Shown in pieces: positions 11,966-24,249 of a stretch of DNA of 64,000 bases; positions within the stretch are counted from its first letter, which is position 1; each line of letters starts with the position of its first letter. Position numbers and translations under genes: made by a program. The notes below the pieces were generated by a model. That model had not been told where the DNA came from, did no database searches, and worked only from the letters and a program-made list of their open reading frames with translations. The stretch comes from Laburnicola sp. R22_1 (taxonomy: Eukaryota > Ascomycota > Dothideomycetes > Pleosporales > Didymosphaeriaceae), in assembly GCA_014281115.1 (NCBI GenBank), contig JACONQ010000023.1, positions 1 through 64,000 of the forward strand, read 5' to 3'.

Positions 11966-13315
11966 ATTTAGTAAATAAAAAGAGTAAGTCTATATAGTAT
12001 TTAAAATTAGTCTATATAAATTTTAGCCAATATTTATATTAATTTTAGTCTAATATTAATATAAATAGTAGAGGCAAATTTTATTAGAGGATAGATATAA
12101 ATATAAGTAATTATTTAATACTATAACTATATGGATTAATCTAACTCTAGTATTATTATTTTTATTTATGCTATTTTAAATATACTAACTCTAGATATTT
12201 TATATATACAATACTAGTTTTATAAAAAAGTAAAACTAGACTTTTATATTATATATAGAATAGAATAATTAAAAGTATATATAAGCACTTATTCTTTTAT
12301 TATATTTATTATTATTGTTAGCTTATTAAATATCTTTTCTAACCTTTGTTTTTAGTTGAAGGTTAAAGTAGGTTAAGATAGAAGGTTATTATATACTACT
12401 ATATATAGCACCTAATTCTAATTAAAAACTAACGTTAAATATCTAGCAATGCGACAATAGTTTAAACTTACTTATACCTTCTAATACCTATAAGCTTCTA
12501 GTCCTAATATAAGATTTACTTATAGCGTATATAGTATATCTAGCTTATTACTACTACTATTATTAGTTATCTACGCTTACACGCTACTTATATAGTGTAC
12601 TTACTTAGATAAGCTAATATAACTACTAAGAGAATCTTATAGATCTATATAACACTCTTATTATACTAGAGATTATTAATAAACACCTTATTCTTTACCT
12701 TTTATCTTTCTTCTTAGATTTTGTTACTAATAAGAAGCAATTTTATCTACTAGTGTAGAAACATAGTTTTCTTAGTTTTTATAAACTAAATAAGCTGCTA
12801 ATCTAGCTAGTATATAAAAATTGCCTTATAAATAGTTAGGTATACTAGACTTTTATAGATAGTTATCTTATAGATAGAATAGAACTCTAGTATTATTACC
12901 TTAGTAGCAGTAGCGCAAATCTTTAGTATATGCTTTTAGTAATAGCAAGTACTTCTTTAGGAATAATATTAATCCCTGAATAGATAGTAGGGCATAGAGG
13001 TATGCGTAGAGAGATAGTAGAAAATTTATTAAGAATAACCTTAATATAGCAATAGAGCGACAAACGTATATCTAATATGTATTACTCTTATCCTACTTAT
13101 AAGTAAAGCAGTATATACTTATTAATATATTAACTTATATTATTTGTAATAATCTAGATAGTAGTTTATAAATTAAGATAGTGGAGAAAGAATAAATAAC
13201 TATAGCGTGGCTATACTAAAGTTTTATCTCTCCCCTACTAAAGTTCTAAGTGGCCTTTTTATAAAAAGTTTGCTTATAGAAGTAGCCCTATATTAAGACT
13301 ACTAAGTTTACTTAG
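11966..13315. other. Degraded AT-rich sequence, nothing recognised
   Basis: Strong RIP-type bias. No frame gave a recognisable transposase, RT or host protein, and no terminal repeats were found. Confidence 0.4.
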
Positions 13316-13450
13316 TAGTTTAAACGCGTATTTTTATAACTACCTTTTTATACTTTTTTAATTATTAATTAGGGGGCTTTGCATTTTTGTTATATTATTT
13401 AAGATAAAAGCCTTTATTGTGCTACCCCTAGGTAGTTAATTTAACGCCAT
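13316..13450 (+). mobile_element. Short retroposon, family S copy 1 (full length)
   Basis: Matches the roughly 140-bp consensus from its 5' end (here TAGTTTAAACGCG, consensus CAGTTSGAAYGCGC) through AATTACTAAGCAGGGGGCTCT-type sequence to CTACCCCTAGGTAG and AATTTAACGCCA. It is RIP-mutated. No flanking duplication could be recognised at this copy. Confidence 0.7.
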
Positions 13451-13538
13451 ATATATTTATTTTTTAAAATATAGTAAATATACTACTAGAAGTATTATTA
13501 TTATACTACTTAGTATATAGTTTACTATATAGTTTATA

Positions 13539-13593
13539 TCCCTCCTAGGCAGAAGTATAAACTGCCTCTACTTATTAGTTTTAAGTAGCCCCA
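13539..13593 (+). mobile_element. Helitron-like element copy 1, 5' tip
   Basis: Starts TCCCTCCTAGGCAG after an A, identical in layout to the starts of copies at 49509 and 56973 (minus). The chromovirus at 13594 interrupts it 55 bp in; it resumes at 31293. The start rule (A, then TC) is that of Helitrons. Confidence 0.5.
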
Positions 13594-14065
13594 TATTAAG
13601 ACCGACGGGGTAGCTAGTTCTGGCAGCTAGGGTTAGTTCTTGGGCAAGAGCGTCTTAATAAGGGCAAGGGGTCTTAACTACTTACGTAAGTTAAAGGGGT
13701 GTTAGTATTAAAGATTATAAGAGTAATAAATTAATAAGGCCTAAGTGTAATCTAAATAATAGATTAATAATAGAGGTTAAATATAAGTATTAAAGAGTAA
13801 TACTTAGGCTCCTATATACTATAGTAGCGATAGTAAACTATTGCTTATTAACTATTATAGTAGTTAACTTTCGCTTATTAACTATTGCGGTAGTTAACTA
13901 TTAGTTATGTGCTAGTAGTTAACTATTATAGTAGTTAACTATTAATTATGTAATATTAGCGCTATTAGTATAGTCCTACTATATCTTATTTCTTATTATC
14001 TAATAATAAGTATTAATGACTATATAAATTAGTCTTGGCCTCTTCCTAGATCTTAGATTCTAATA
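13594..14065 (-). repeat. 3' LTR of the minus-strand chromovirus
   Basis: Aligns end to end with 30816-31287 (same length). An internal tandem block near 13830-13940 repeats GTAGTTAACTATT several times in both LTRs. It begins TATTAAGAC (TG mutated to TA) and ends CTAATA. Confidence 0.85.
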
Positions 14066-14599
14066 TTATCCCCTCTTTTTATTAGATTTATCCTTAAATT
14101 ATGTGCCTAATTTGCTGCTATTATATAAGCGTAAGCCCTATATTCTAGATTTTTTTAAGCTAGTAGCTATAATACTATTTAACTCTTATTTTTATTAGCT
14201 TTATTTATATAACAAAATTCTTTAAGCTAATATAATTATAGAAATTCTATACCTAAAGTATTCTTTAGAGAATCTTATGTGTTGTATTATACTAAACTCT
14301 AGGTTAAGATGTGCTAAGTATGTCTGTGCTAGAAAACTGTATGTAGATATGTCTTAGTTATTAATTAATAAGACTTGCAAGAAATATAGAAAGAAAGTTA
14401 AAGAGGATAAAAAGAAGTTAGTAACTATAATTACTTAGTTATTAAGGAATAAAAGAATATTAGTATAGGCTAAAGAGCGTGCGCATAAGAAGATATTATG
14501 TCTAGCTAATAAGTTAGTAAAAGAAGGTAAATTAGTAAACGCGGAGTTATTAAATTGTATAGTAGTAGATGCATTAGTTAGATTTTCTTTTACTATATA

Positions 14600-16470
14600 G
14601 TTAACTCTAAATCTTCTAGATAGTTTTGCTAGTATCCCTTATTTAAATTCCTAGTAAGTTATTATTAATTATAGTCCTAGATTTTCTATTAATAGTTGCC
14701 TAGATAGTCTATAGGTTCCTAAGTGTTTTTGCTATATAAGTGTTCCTTTTACTTAATAGGATATGTTTTTAGCTTATTTATGTAATCTAGAATTTGTTTA
14801 ATTTTAAATTTGTTTTCTTCTTTAATCTTATAATAGAAGGTAGTTTAAACTAGTATTTTTAGGTCTATAGGTTCTAAGCAGTCTATATAGAATACTAGGT
14901 GTATTCTAGTATTAGGTAGTAGCTCTAGTTTGTAGTTAACTAGTAATGCTTATTTAGAAATAAAAAATAGTCTAACCTTAACGTAATTTAGTTTCTTATG
15001 TTTCTTTTTCTAGATTTAAAGGTTCTTTGTAAGTAGGTATGCTTTATTTTCCTTCTTTAGCTAAGGTGCTGTTTTTATTTTTAGTTTATATAGGAAATTA
15101 ATTGCTATTAAGCTTTCTTAAGATTTGCTTAGAGTTGTTTATGTATTTTCTTTATATTTTCTATTATACTAATAGCTTTGTCTATTTTAATTGTTGTAGG
15201 AAATAGTTAATTAAAGAGATATAGATATCTTTTATAGTTTGCATAAAATAGCGTATATTTTATAACTACTAAAACTCTATTGTTATATACTAACTGCGCA
15301 ATAGGTAATAATAAAATCTAGTTATTTTTCTAGTTATTATAGTAGATATATAGATACGTCTCTATAGTTTAGTTTATATATTCTATCTATGTATCTATTT
15401 GTAGATAATAAGCTATTAATAGCTTTTGTTTTGTTTTAATAAGTGCTATAAGCGTTATTTAGTAGTTTAGGGTAAAGAGCTTATCTTAGTTGCTAATAAT
15501 TATCTTTAGGATTCTGTAATATGTAATAAGTTAATCTAGGATAAAGAATGCGAATTTCCTTGCTGTTGTGGTCTTTATATAGAGTATTAGTTTAATATAT
15601 TTAGTTAGTTAATAGACTATTACTAATATAGTATTATATATAATTCCTATTACTAGGTCCTTGAATTTTAGTATTTCTATAACAAAGTCTATAGTAATAT
15701 CTTTCTATAGTGCTATTAGTATTTTAATAGCATATATTTCTCTATACTTAAGATCCGTAGCGTGGTTATTAAATTAGTATTTTACATATTTATAGATATA
15801 TACTATTACTGCCTCTTTAATTTTTTTAAAGAAGTAGTTTTGCTAGAGAAGTTCTATTATCTTTTTAATGCCTAGGTGTCTGTATATAGGATTATTATAA
15901 TATTATTGGATAATCTTAGTCTATTTTTCCTTAGGTACTTCTTTAGTAATAACTAGGAGTTATTTAAGTTCTATTATTAGTTTAAGTAATCTATTTTAGT
16001 TTTATTAAAGTATTGCGGAGTATATTTTTATTTTTCTCCTATAAGGTCGCTTTGTTAGCTAAGAGTGTTAGCTCTTCTATTTTCTCTGCCTAGGGTATAT
16101 ATAATCTTAAACTTGTACTATCTTAGTATTTTGGCTAATAAGCTTAGCGTGGCGTTAGTTCTTTTATTATTGTAAATTATATAAGGTTCTTATAGTTAGT
16201 GAAGATTGTAAGATCTAAATAACTATGCGCATAGATCCTCTAATGCTTAATTGCCTTTATAATTGTGTAAAGTTCCTTATTATAGACGTTATATTATATT
16301 TTAGCATTATTAAACTTATGTGAATAGTATATAATAGAGTGCTATTTTCTATTTTTTTGTATAGGCGCCTAGTGCAAGGTTACTTGCGTCTATTTTAATT
16401 TGCAAGGGTTCTCTATTCTAAAAGTGGATAAGAACTAGTGACTTAATATATGCTATCCTTAATTATTAGA
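14600..16470 (-). pseudogene. Chromovirus RNase H, integrase and chromodomain remnant
   Basis: Minus strand, stops read through. RNase H is at about 16130-16290: KELYTIIKAIKH*RIYAHS, then TIFTNYKNLI*F, the family's ELLAIV.A.KHWR and IFTDHKNL. An integrase region follows towards 15000. A likely chromodomain tail lies near 14620-14720 (EPIDYLGNY*QKI, family WEPEEyL.N). The frame continues on the far side of the Tc1 insertion at 18587. Confidence 0.75.
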
Positions 16471-16476
16471 ACGCTA

Positions 16477-18586
16477 CAGTAGGGTGACACAAAAAAGCGC
16501 CTAGTAAAAGATACCTTTTTAAAAGTTATATAACTAAGTGAGTTTTAATACTATGTAAATAAAAAGTATACGGTTTTAAAGAGGACATATAGGGAGTTAG
16601 GATTGGGTGCTAGTTACGTGCTTATTAAGCAGGGTCCTTAAGATATCTATCTCTAAACTCAGTGTTTCTAAAAAGTCAATTTTTAAGGCGTTATGACTTT
16701 TTATTTAGTATGCTACTAGGCTAATGTTTTTACTAGCTATTCTAGGCCTAGTGATGATTACGTAAGCAAAATATCGGAGTATTTATATAACTTAATTAAG
16801 AAATTATTTAAGGTTAAAAAATTACGTGAATTTAAAAGTTAATTAAATCACGTGATTTATTACTAAGATTATAGTATAATATAATAGCTTTTGTCTAGTA
16901 AATTTTCTCTTTTGTATTTCCTCGAATGGAGCCAAAATTCTCAAAACTCGAAAGTTAAGTTTCTTTACTTAAAAAGTAAATACTTCTAATTCTACTATTG
17001 CTACTACCCTTAATAAGCCTCTACAATCTATTAAGACTGCTATTAGACGTATTAATAAGAAAAATAAGGGAGATAACTTATTAAAAGGGGTAAAACAAGG
17101 GAGAGTAACTAAGGTTACTTCTAGGGAGAAAAGAGTTATTAATAGAAATTTAACTAAAAGCCCTAAGAAGACAAATAAGAGGCTATTAGAAGAGAATAGT
17201 TTTGGCTTTACTAAGAGGACGTTACAGAGAGTTTTAAAAGGAGAAGACTATTCTTTTAACGTCTCTAAGAAAAAGGCCTATTTAACTAAAGAAAGAGCTA
17301 AAAGAAGAGAATTCTGGGCTAAAGAGATAGTTAAGGAGCTAGAAAATATTAACTTTGCTAAAGTTATATTTTCTGACGAGTCTACTATCCAAAGGGGGCA
17401 TGGTAATAGGCAAGAATATATAAGAAAAAGGGGAAAATCGAAAATTGGGCCTGAATAGCGCAAAAACCGAACAACTAGTAAGTTATTAATTTCTTTTAAA
17501 TTCTAGAATTATAGAGCCCGTTTTTCTCTATAATTGCGCTATTTTACTTTTTTAATATCTTTTTTTTTTGAGCTAGTACTAATTCACTAAAAGCGCGAGA
17601 TATTTCTATCTTAGTCTGGGACTGTATTTGGATAGGAGGACGTTCTAAACTAGTGTTTTTAAGGGACCCTATTAAAACTAGGACCTTTAATAACACTAGA
17701 TATATACAGGAGTGTTTAAATCCTGTCTTAAAACCTCTTTTAAAAAGAGGTAAGTAAAGTACCTCTTTTTCTTCTTTTTCTTTTTTTTAATATATATAAT
17801 ATATATATATATTATATTTTTATAATCTTATTCTTTATACTAATTATAACTAGGCTGGAAATTTCAACAGGATAATTCGAAGATCCACGGAACTCTACAG
17901 GTGAAAAGGTGGTTTTCTAGGAATAAAGTCTTTGTTTTTGGGCATCCACCCTATTCACCAGACTTAAATCCTATAGAAAACGTTTGGAGTCTATTAAAAG
18001 ATAGGCTAGGAAAAAGAAATAGGGCTTCTTTAGGCTTTGGCACTAGTAAATCTAGTGTACAAGCCTTTAAAAGAAGCTATACAAGAGGACTGGGATTTAA
18101 TTCCACAGGAGGCTATAGATCATTGTATACTATCTTTGCCTAAGCGTTATAATGACGTTATAGAGGCTAAAGGATGGTATACTAACTACTAGTTATATAT
18201 TATGTACTAGTTCTATCTAATTGTTTAATTTTAATTAATTTTTATCTTTTTCCTTATAATTATTATTTCTATGAATAGACCTATAATAGAAATTAAGTTA
18301 CATAGTCCATATAGACTAAACTATAATATATATAAGTTATAGAATTTTATCTACGTAGAAAAAAAGTTATATAGGGTCAAAGTTTTAAGAAAAATTTCCT
18401 TAACTTTACTAAGATACCTCTAGTTAGCGCTGATTACTAGGCTCTTACTAACCTTTTATACTAAATCTCCTAAACCGTCCCCTTAAAACGGTATACTTTT
18501 TATTTACATAGTATTAAAACGCACCTAGTTATATAACTTTTAAAAAGATATCTTTTTACTAGGCGCTTTTTTGTGTCACTCTACTG
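16477..18586 (+). mobile_element. Tc1/mariner transposon, 2,110 bp
   Basis: Flanked by TA on both sides (16475-16476, 18587-18588). Inverted ends start CAGTAGGGTGACACAAAAAA on the left, mirrored on the right with one change near the tip, and remain similar for more than 100 bp including the AAGCGCCTAGTAAAA block. It interrupts the chromovirus between RT and RNase H. It is much less RIP-mutated than its host, so it is younger or escaped mutation. Confidence 0.9.
16927..18192 (+). pseudogene. Tc1 transposase with two introns, nearly intact
   Basis: DDE transposase that cuts and pastes the element. From about 17030 a long open frame carries a helix-turn-helix-type N-terminal region (KRTLQRVLKGEDYSF) and VIFSDES (first catalytic Asp). 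After intron 1 comes VWDCIWIGGRSKLVFL; after intron 2 come FQQDN.KIHG (second Asp) and PPYSPDLNPIENVWSLLK (catalytic Glu). The C-terminus EAIQEDW...LPKRYN.VIEAKG ends at TAG 18190-18192. Proposed introns are 17478-17593 and 17750-17853, each GTAAGT-like at the start with a TACTAAT branch site and AG at the end; both restore the frame. Defects seen: one internal TAG (17457-17459, where Trp would fit), a frameshift around 18020-18040, and an unresolved N-terminus (ATG 16927 soon meets a stop). So it is probably inactive. Confidence 0.85.
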
Positions 18587-18588
18587 TA

Positions 18589-20200
18589 TATTGTATTTGC
18601 TTATCTATATAAAAGGTATATCCTTTTTAGTAAGGTTTATTAAAGGTATTATAATTTTAGCGTATCCTTTAATAAATTGTTAGTTAAATCTATAGAATTC
18701 TAAGAATTCTTAAATATTCTTAGCTGTTTTTAGTTATCGCTAATTCTTAATGCATTTAATTTTGTTAGGTGCTATGCTAATTTCTATAGTGCTAATAATG
18801 TGTTCTAGGAACTTAAGTTTCTATATATAGAATTTATACTTCTGTAGTTTAATTTGTAGGTGTACTCTATCTAATACTCTAAGTACTATTCGCATATATT
18901 TAATATATTCTAATTTATTTTTAAAGTAGATAAGAATATTATCTATATATGTAATAATAAATATGTTTAAATAGTTATATAGTATATAGTTAATAAGTGC
19001 TTAAAAGGTTGCTACTATATTAGTAAGTTTAAATAGTTTATAGCGTATTCTAAATGCTGTCTTCTATTCTTTACTTTTCTTTATTTATATAAGGTAGTAT
19101 CTATTACGTAAGTCTATTATTATAAAGATTCTAGCTCTTAAGAGTTAGTCTTAAAGCTCTGTAATATTTAGTAATAGGTATTAATTCTTAATTATTATAT
19201 TGTTAAGTTTTTAGTAGTCTATATAGGATTAAGGTTTTTATCCTTCTTAGGTACAAATATAAATAGGCTTACTACTAGTAACTTAGATAGTCTAATATAT
19301 TCCTTAATAAGGTTCTTCTTAATAAATTCTTTTTCTTGCTAGAGTTCTTTTTCTAATTTGCTATAAAGTAGTCTAAAAGGTAGTGTTTTTCCCTCTTCTA
19401 GATTAATTGTATAATCCTAGAGTTAATACTTAGGTAGGTTAGCTCTTTTTTCCTCTTCCTAAAATAAATAACTCTATTTTTTATATTTATTAGGGATACT
19501 ATGTGGCGTTAAATTAACTGTCTAGGGGTAGCACGACAAAGGCTTTTATCTCAAATAACATGACAAAAAAGCAGAGCCCCTGCTTAGTAATTAAAAAAAG
19601 CGTGAAAAGGTGGTCACAAAAATGCGCATTCGAACTGCTAAGGGATACTATAGGTTATGCTTTTCTTTACTATTATCTTGCGTTTTATAACCTAGTGTTT
19701 TCTACTAGCGTCTACTAAGATTAATTTGTATTTATTAACTTTTAGTTATAAGACTATATTATTAATAGCTTTCTTATTTACTATTAAACGCTATTAATAT
19801 GTAGACTTTATATGCAATACACTATTGCTACGCTATAAGAATATTCTTTTTATCCTCTAGTTAATATAGGGATTATTCTTTTTAAACTAGGGCATTCCTA
19901 GTATAATATTATAACTTAATTCTTTAAGTATATCTAGGGTTATCCTTTCTATAAGTGTGTAGTTATTTTGTTCTATAATAAGATTAGTTTTAACCTTATA
20001 GTTAACTATAGGTGTTTCTAGTATAGGCATTCTATTTGCGATATAAAGTATATATAACTTTTTCTTTTTTATAATTAGAGTTCTGCTTTAGTTATAAAAG
20101 CTTAGGAAACGTAGTCTTTTTGCACCCCTAAATCTAGTAGAGCTTCTATACATACTCTATTAAGTCTAACTAGTAGCTTAATTAATACCTAACTATTTGT
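18589..20200 (-). pseudogene. Chromovirus reverse transcriptase and protease remnant
   Basis: Minus strand, stops read through. Protease is near 20100-20160: EALLDLGVQKDYVS, where the family has LLDSGA.KDYVS. The RT entry is near 19210-19240 (NPI*TTKNLTI). The RT core at 18930-19110 reads KTAFRIRYKLFK and TYIDNILIYF, the family's YIDDILIYF with the second Asp changed to Asn. Short retroposon S2 (19503-19640) interrupts the frame. Beyond 20332 the gag half continues at 28937, across the inserted gypsy element. Confidence 0.8.
19503..19640 (-). mobile_element. Short retroposon, family S copy 2 (138 bp, full length)
   Basis: Flanked by a perfect 11-bp duplication, AGGGATACTAT (19492-19502 and 19641-19651). 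On the minus strand it starts near CAGTTCGAATGCGC and ends TTAATTTAACGCCAC, directly before the duplication, which reads ATAGTATCCCT on that strand. There are no inverted ends. Least mutated of the five copies. A short hairpin, AGCAG-GGGGCT-CTGCT, is present internally. Confidence 0.8.
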
Positions 20201-20332
20201 GATATTTAATTTAATAAAGACTTCTTCCCTTTAGAGCATAGGTCTAAAAAGACTTATTGTAGTTGTTATACGCCTCTAAGGTAAGATAGTTGCTTTTCCT
20301 TCTGTCTTCTATACTTAATATTACTTCTTATT

Positions 20333-20543
20333 TGTCACTAATCTAAGGTGTGACCCTCGCTTACGTTATCCTCGGCTATTTCCCTTTTGGAACTAGCGTG
20401 ATTTTAAGTAAGGTTCTAAGTGAGGCTACGTATATAGCCTGCCTACGTACCTACTTTATATAGGTATTGCTACTATCTTATATTTAGATTCTAACTACTA
20501 GTTATTTTATATACAATATAATAACCCCTATAGTGCCCTTACA
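20333..20543 (+). repeat. 5' LTR of the 8.6-kb gypsy element
   Basis: 211 bp, TG...CA. Aligns throughout with 28719-28931 and in part with 1-239. RIP differences between the two LTRs show that mutation followed insertion. Confidence 0.85.
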
Positions 20544-21182
20544 CTATAGTAGTAATTGTTAAGCTATAGCTTAACTATCTAAAATTTAGCCTGTCTCTAG
20601 GGCGTTACTAATAACAACGCCTGTTAACTAACGTAGTGGGCGGACTCCCCTGCGTCCTTAAGTACCTTAGGTATTAGGAGCATAGATGCCTCCCTAGAGC
20701 GTTACTAATATAACTAACAGCAACAATAATGCTTATCCACAGGTCACCTATTAATAATAATAGGTATGGTAGGAGATAAAGGATAGCAGCTATCTTATTT
20801 ACAGCAGTACGTAGGTTACGTCTTGCGAGATATTAGCCCCCTAGCACTACTATAATAGTCTCTAGAAGAATAACTCACTTACAAGTAACGTGGCTCTCTA
20901 TAATAACTTATAAGCTTACTAAGCTTTATATATAATAACTACTAAGGCAGCTATAAGAGTAGCTTACTAATAAGCAAATCTAGTTATTGCGATAACTATG
21001 AGCCTGGCTTACTTAAATAAGCCACCTATAACTATTTACTAAACTTATTATAAGTTATTATAAATTATAGTAATCCTATTCACTTTACTAATAAGAGATA
21101 AGACGACGTTAATATTATTACCTAGTTTTAATAATAGTAACGTCTCTAACTACAACGTCTCTTCTATTACCTATAACACACA

Positions 21183-21346
21183 GGACCTCTGTAATAATAG
21201 TAGATAGTTATATAGGACCTTTATAATAATAGTAGATAGTTATAACGTATAGGACCTTTGCAATAATAGTAAATAGTTATAGTATATAGAACCTTTGCGA
21301 TAATAGTAGGCAGTTATAGGACCTCTATAATAATAGTAGATAGTAA
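21183..21346 (+). repeat. Five-unit tandem repeat in the gypsy leader
   Basis: Units of 30-37 bp built on GGACCTYTRTAATAATAGTA and GATAGTTATA, repeated five times between the 5' LTR and the gag region. Role unknown. Confidence 0.7.
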
Positions 21347-21699
21347 CAACCTAAATAACTTATAGCCTAAGGTATAGTTATAAGCTAAGTTAGTGAGACC
21401 TACGCCCCTAATAAATTGCTCTAGTGCGGTATAGCAGTAAACCTAGTTTGGGCACGCTTACTTTGCGTAGTTAAAAGTCTTAAGACCTTACAGCAATTCT
21501 AATAAGTCTTATCTGCTTTAATAGAAGCCTAGGGAGTTTAATATTACTATATAACGTCTTAGGTTTTTATATATACCTAGACTTTTATAGTTACGTATAG
21601 GCTATAGTTGCGACGCCTTATATAAAAGTAACTGCTACAACTAATTATAGCACGTACTATATTCTTAACTTTGTAACCTTAACCTTTAACCTAAATTAT

Positions 21700-24050
21700 A
21701 TACTTACTAAGAGATAAACTTATTATATATAGTAGATAAGATAGCGAGACCTAGTTATAAGAATAATAATAATAATATTAGCTTTCGCAAGAAGTCCCGC
21801 AACTTTGCTACTGCGTCTTAGCCAGAGGTCCTAACTTAATAGAGCACTACTTAGGGTACTCTACCTATAGATTAGGATAAGTTAGATAATAACTTATTAG
21901 AAATAGAGTAACATCGTAATAAGCGCAAAGTCATATTTAAAAAGAGACTTCTTTAACCTAAAGATTATAACAAGGCTTTTATAGATAATAATAACAATAA
22001 AAGTAGACCTTATAATAAAGGCAACCCTTTTATAGACACATCTAATTATCTGACTACAATATATAACTAATAAGACTATACTAGCCTACTACCTACTAAT
22101 CTTTCTAAGTATGTATACTTTACTAATATTACTAACACTAATAGTAATATATTAAATTATAAACTTTGTATTAGCGTAACTAGTGTTAAGAATCGTTTAA
22201 AGCTAGATAAAGTTAAGGTTTAAGGATATATACAGTTTATTAATGTAGTAAACTAAAAACTCGAATTCTGGTAGGACATTATTACATTACTAATAAGCTA
22301 GAGAATGATTAGATTAAACTCTAAGAGCTTGAGTAGCTCTAGGCTAGTTATAAGATATTGGAGCAATAGTTTATAACAAAGTTAGAATAGGTTAAGATAT
22401 TAGAAGATTGTATTACTTTGTATAAGCACTCTCTTAAAATTATAAAGTAGAAGAAAATTAAGTTTCAAGCACACTATAACTTAATAAAGAAAGACTTTAT
22501 TACTCTTAGAAAGTTAAAGATACTAGATGCCTATTATATGGCCCTACAATAATAGCTTAAAGAGCTCTAAGGTCGTCTACTTAATAACTACGTCCCGCAT
22601 ATTAATTATTAAGACTTGGAAAACCGCGTTACGCAATCTATAGAGTTAGAACAGGCGCTTTAGTAAGAGTTAGACATTATGCGTACTCGTATTACTAAGC
22701 TTAGAGGATAGCCACCTATGCGTGCCATTTATTATTATTAACCTTATAACACTAGACAGTTTGTGGTGGATCTAAATTAACTAATTCTATCTATTAAATA
22801 ACTACTAAATATGGAAGTTTATTATACACCCACTAATAATCTATCACTTAATTATACACGTCCTTTCCTTACTCTAGACTTGTAATATAACCTATGTGCT
22901 GTAAGTCATACAAGTTACGCATAATAATAGACCTATCTAATACCCTCCTATAAAGTATTTCTATTACTAGGACTTATGACAGACCCTTAGTACTTGCGTT
23001 AAATCTGTATACCTAAGGTAGATTATTTCTCTAGTAAGGACAAAGAGAAAGACAACTATAAATGTTAGCGTATTATAATAATAGATAAGCTATAGACTCT
23101 TCTAAATAAATAGTTGCGTATTATATACTTGCGTAGTCGACTTAAGGGATAGGCATAGCCTCTTCTATACCCGCATTTTAAGACTACTATAATTGTCGCT
23201 AATATGCTTAACTACCTTAACAAGATCTATTTATTTAAAAATAAGCTATTAGACGCCTAGAAGAAAATTATAGAAGATTCCCTAGTTTAGGGCCCTAGGA
23301 AGACACTTACTAACTAGCACGCGCGATTTATAGCTGTTATTAACTTTCTTAATATACCTAACTACCTACTAATAAGCCAAGCCTATTAACTCATACACAG
23401 TTGTATTGTTTATACTACTAACGCGTTATCTGTGCCTAGAGAATCTTTTGCGTCTCATATGAATTAAGCCTTATATATAGAGCGCCTTAATTATAAGTCT
23501 GCTATGAGTTGCTCTAATATATCTACTATAGTGTCTAATTATTTAAAACCTCGCTTAATAAATATTACTACTACTAGGTCTAATGCTGCGATGTGTACTA
23601 CGTCCTCTATCCTGCGTATAAGTAGGACTACTAAATATAATAATTATAGACGTATGTTATAAGAATTAGATTTACTGGCTAAGGCTAACGCATATTTTAA
23701 ATATAGAGTTATAGAATATTGCGTGATAAACACTACTACTAGCTATTATAATAACGCAATTACTCTAGTAAAGGATATTAAGTACCTTTATATTATTCTC
23801 TCTAGCCCTATTAACTATAAAGACGCGCAACACGTCTACGCTATTTAAATAAATCCTGACTAACTATATAGTATTTATAAACATAATAGCTCGCGCAATA
23901 AGTTACCTAAGTATGAGATTCCTAATAAGAATAACATATATTGCGGTTAGGACTATAAGAATAATAATAAGTCATATTTTTAGTAGCTCCTAAGCGAAAC
24001 CACATAAGAAAGCAATATTAACAGCGTATATAAAGGAATCTTGCAGTAGT
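21700..24050 (+). pseudogene. gypsy gag region, heavily mutated
   Basis: Assigned by position between the 5' leader and protease. Lys/Glu-rich helical text appears in translation (around 22260-22700), and a weak Cys-containing segment near 23940 (YCG*DYKNNNK) could be a decayed zinc-binding tail. I cannot name a gag family, and limits are approximate. Confidence 0.45.
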
Positions 24051-24249
24051 ATAATAAAAAATAAATAAGTTTAAACTAGATACTAAGCTTGGCCTTAATC
24101 TATAGCGTATGCAATAGATCTCTGCTGTTGCCATTAATACAGAACCTTAACTAGACAAAATTAAGCAGTTATAATTTATATATCTTATTAAGCTCGCTGC
24201 GTCTTGCAAATGGGCTAAGGCACGTTAACTTACTAACACAGAGGCTAGT

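Noticed and set aside
17278..17463. 61-codon minus-strand frame
   Set aside because: Antisense shadow of the Tc1 transposase.
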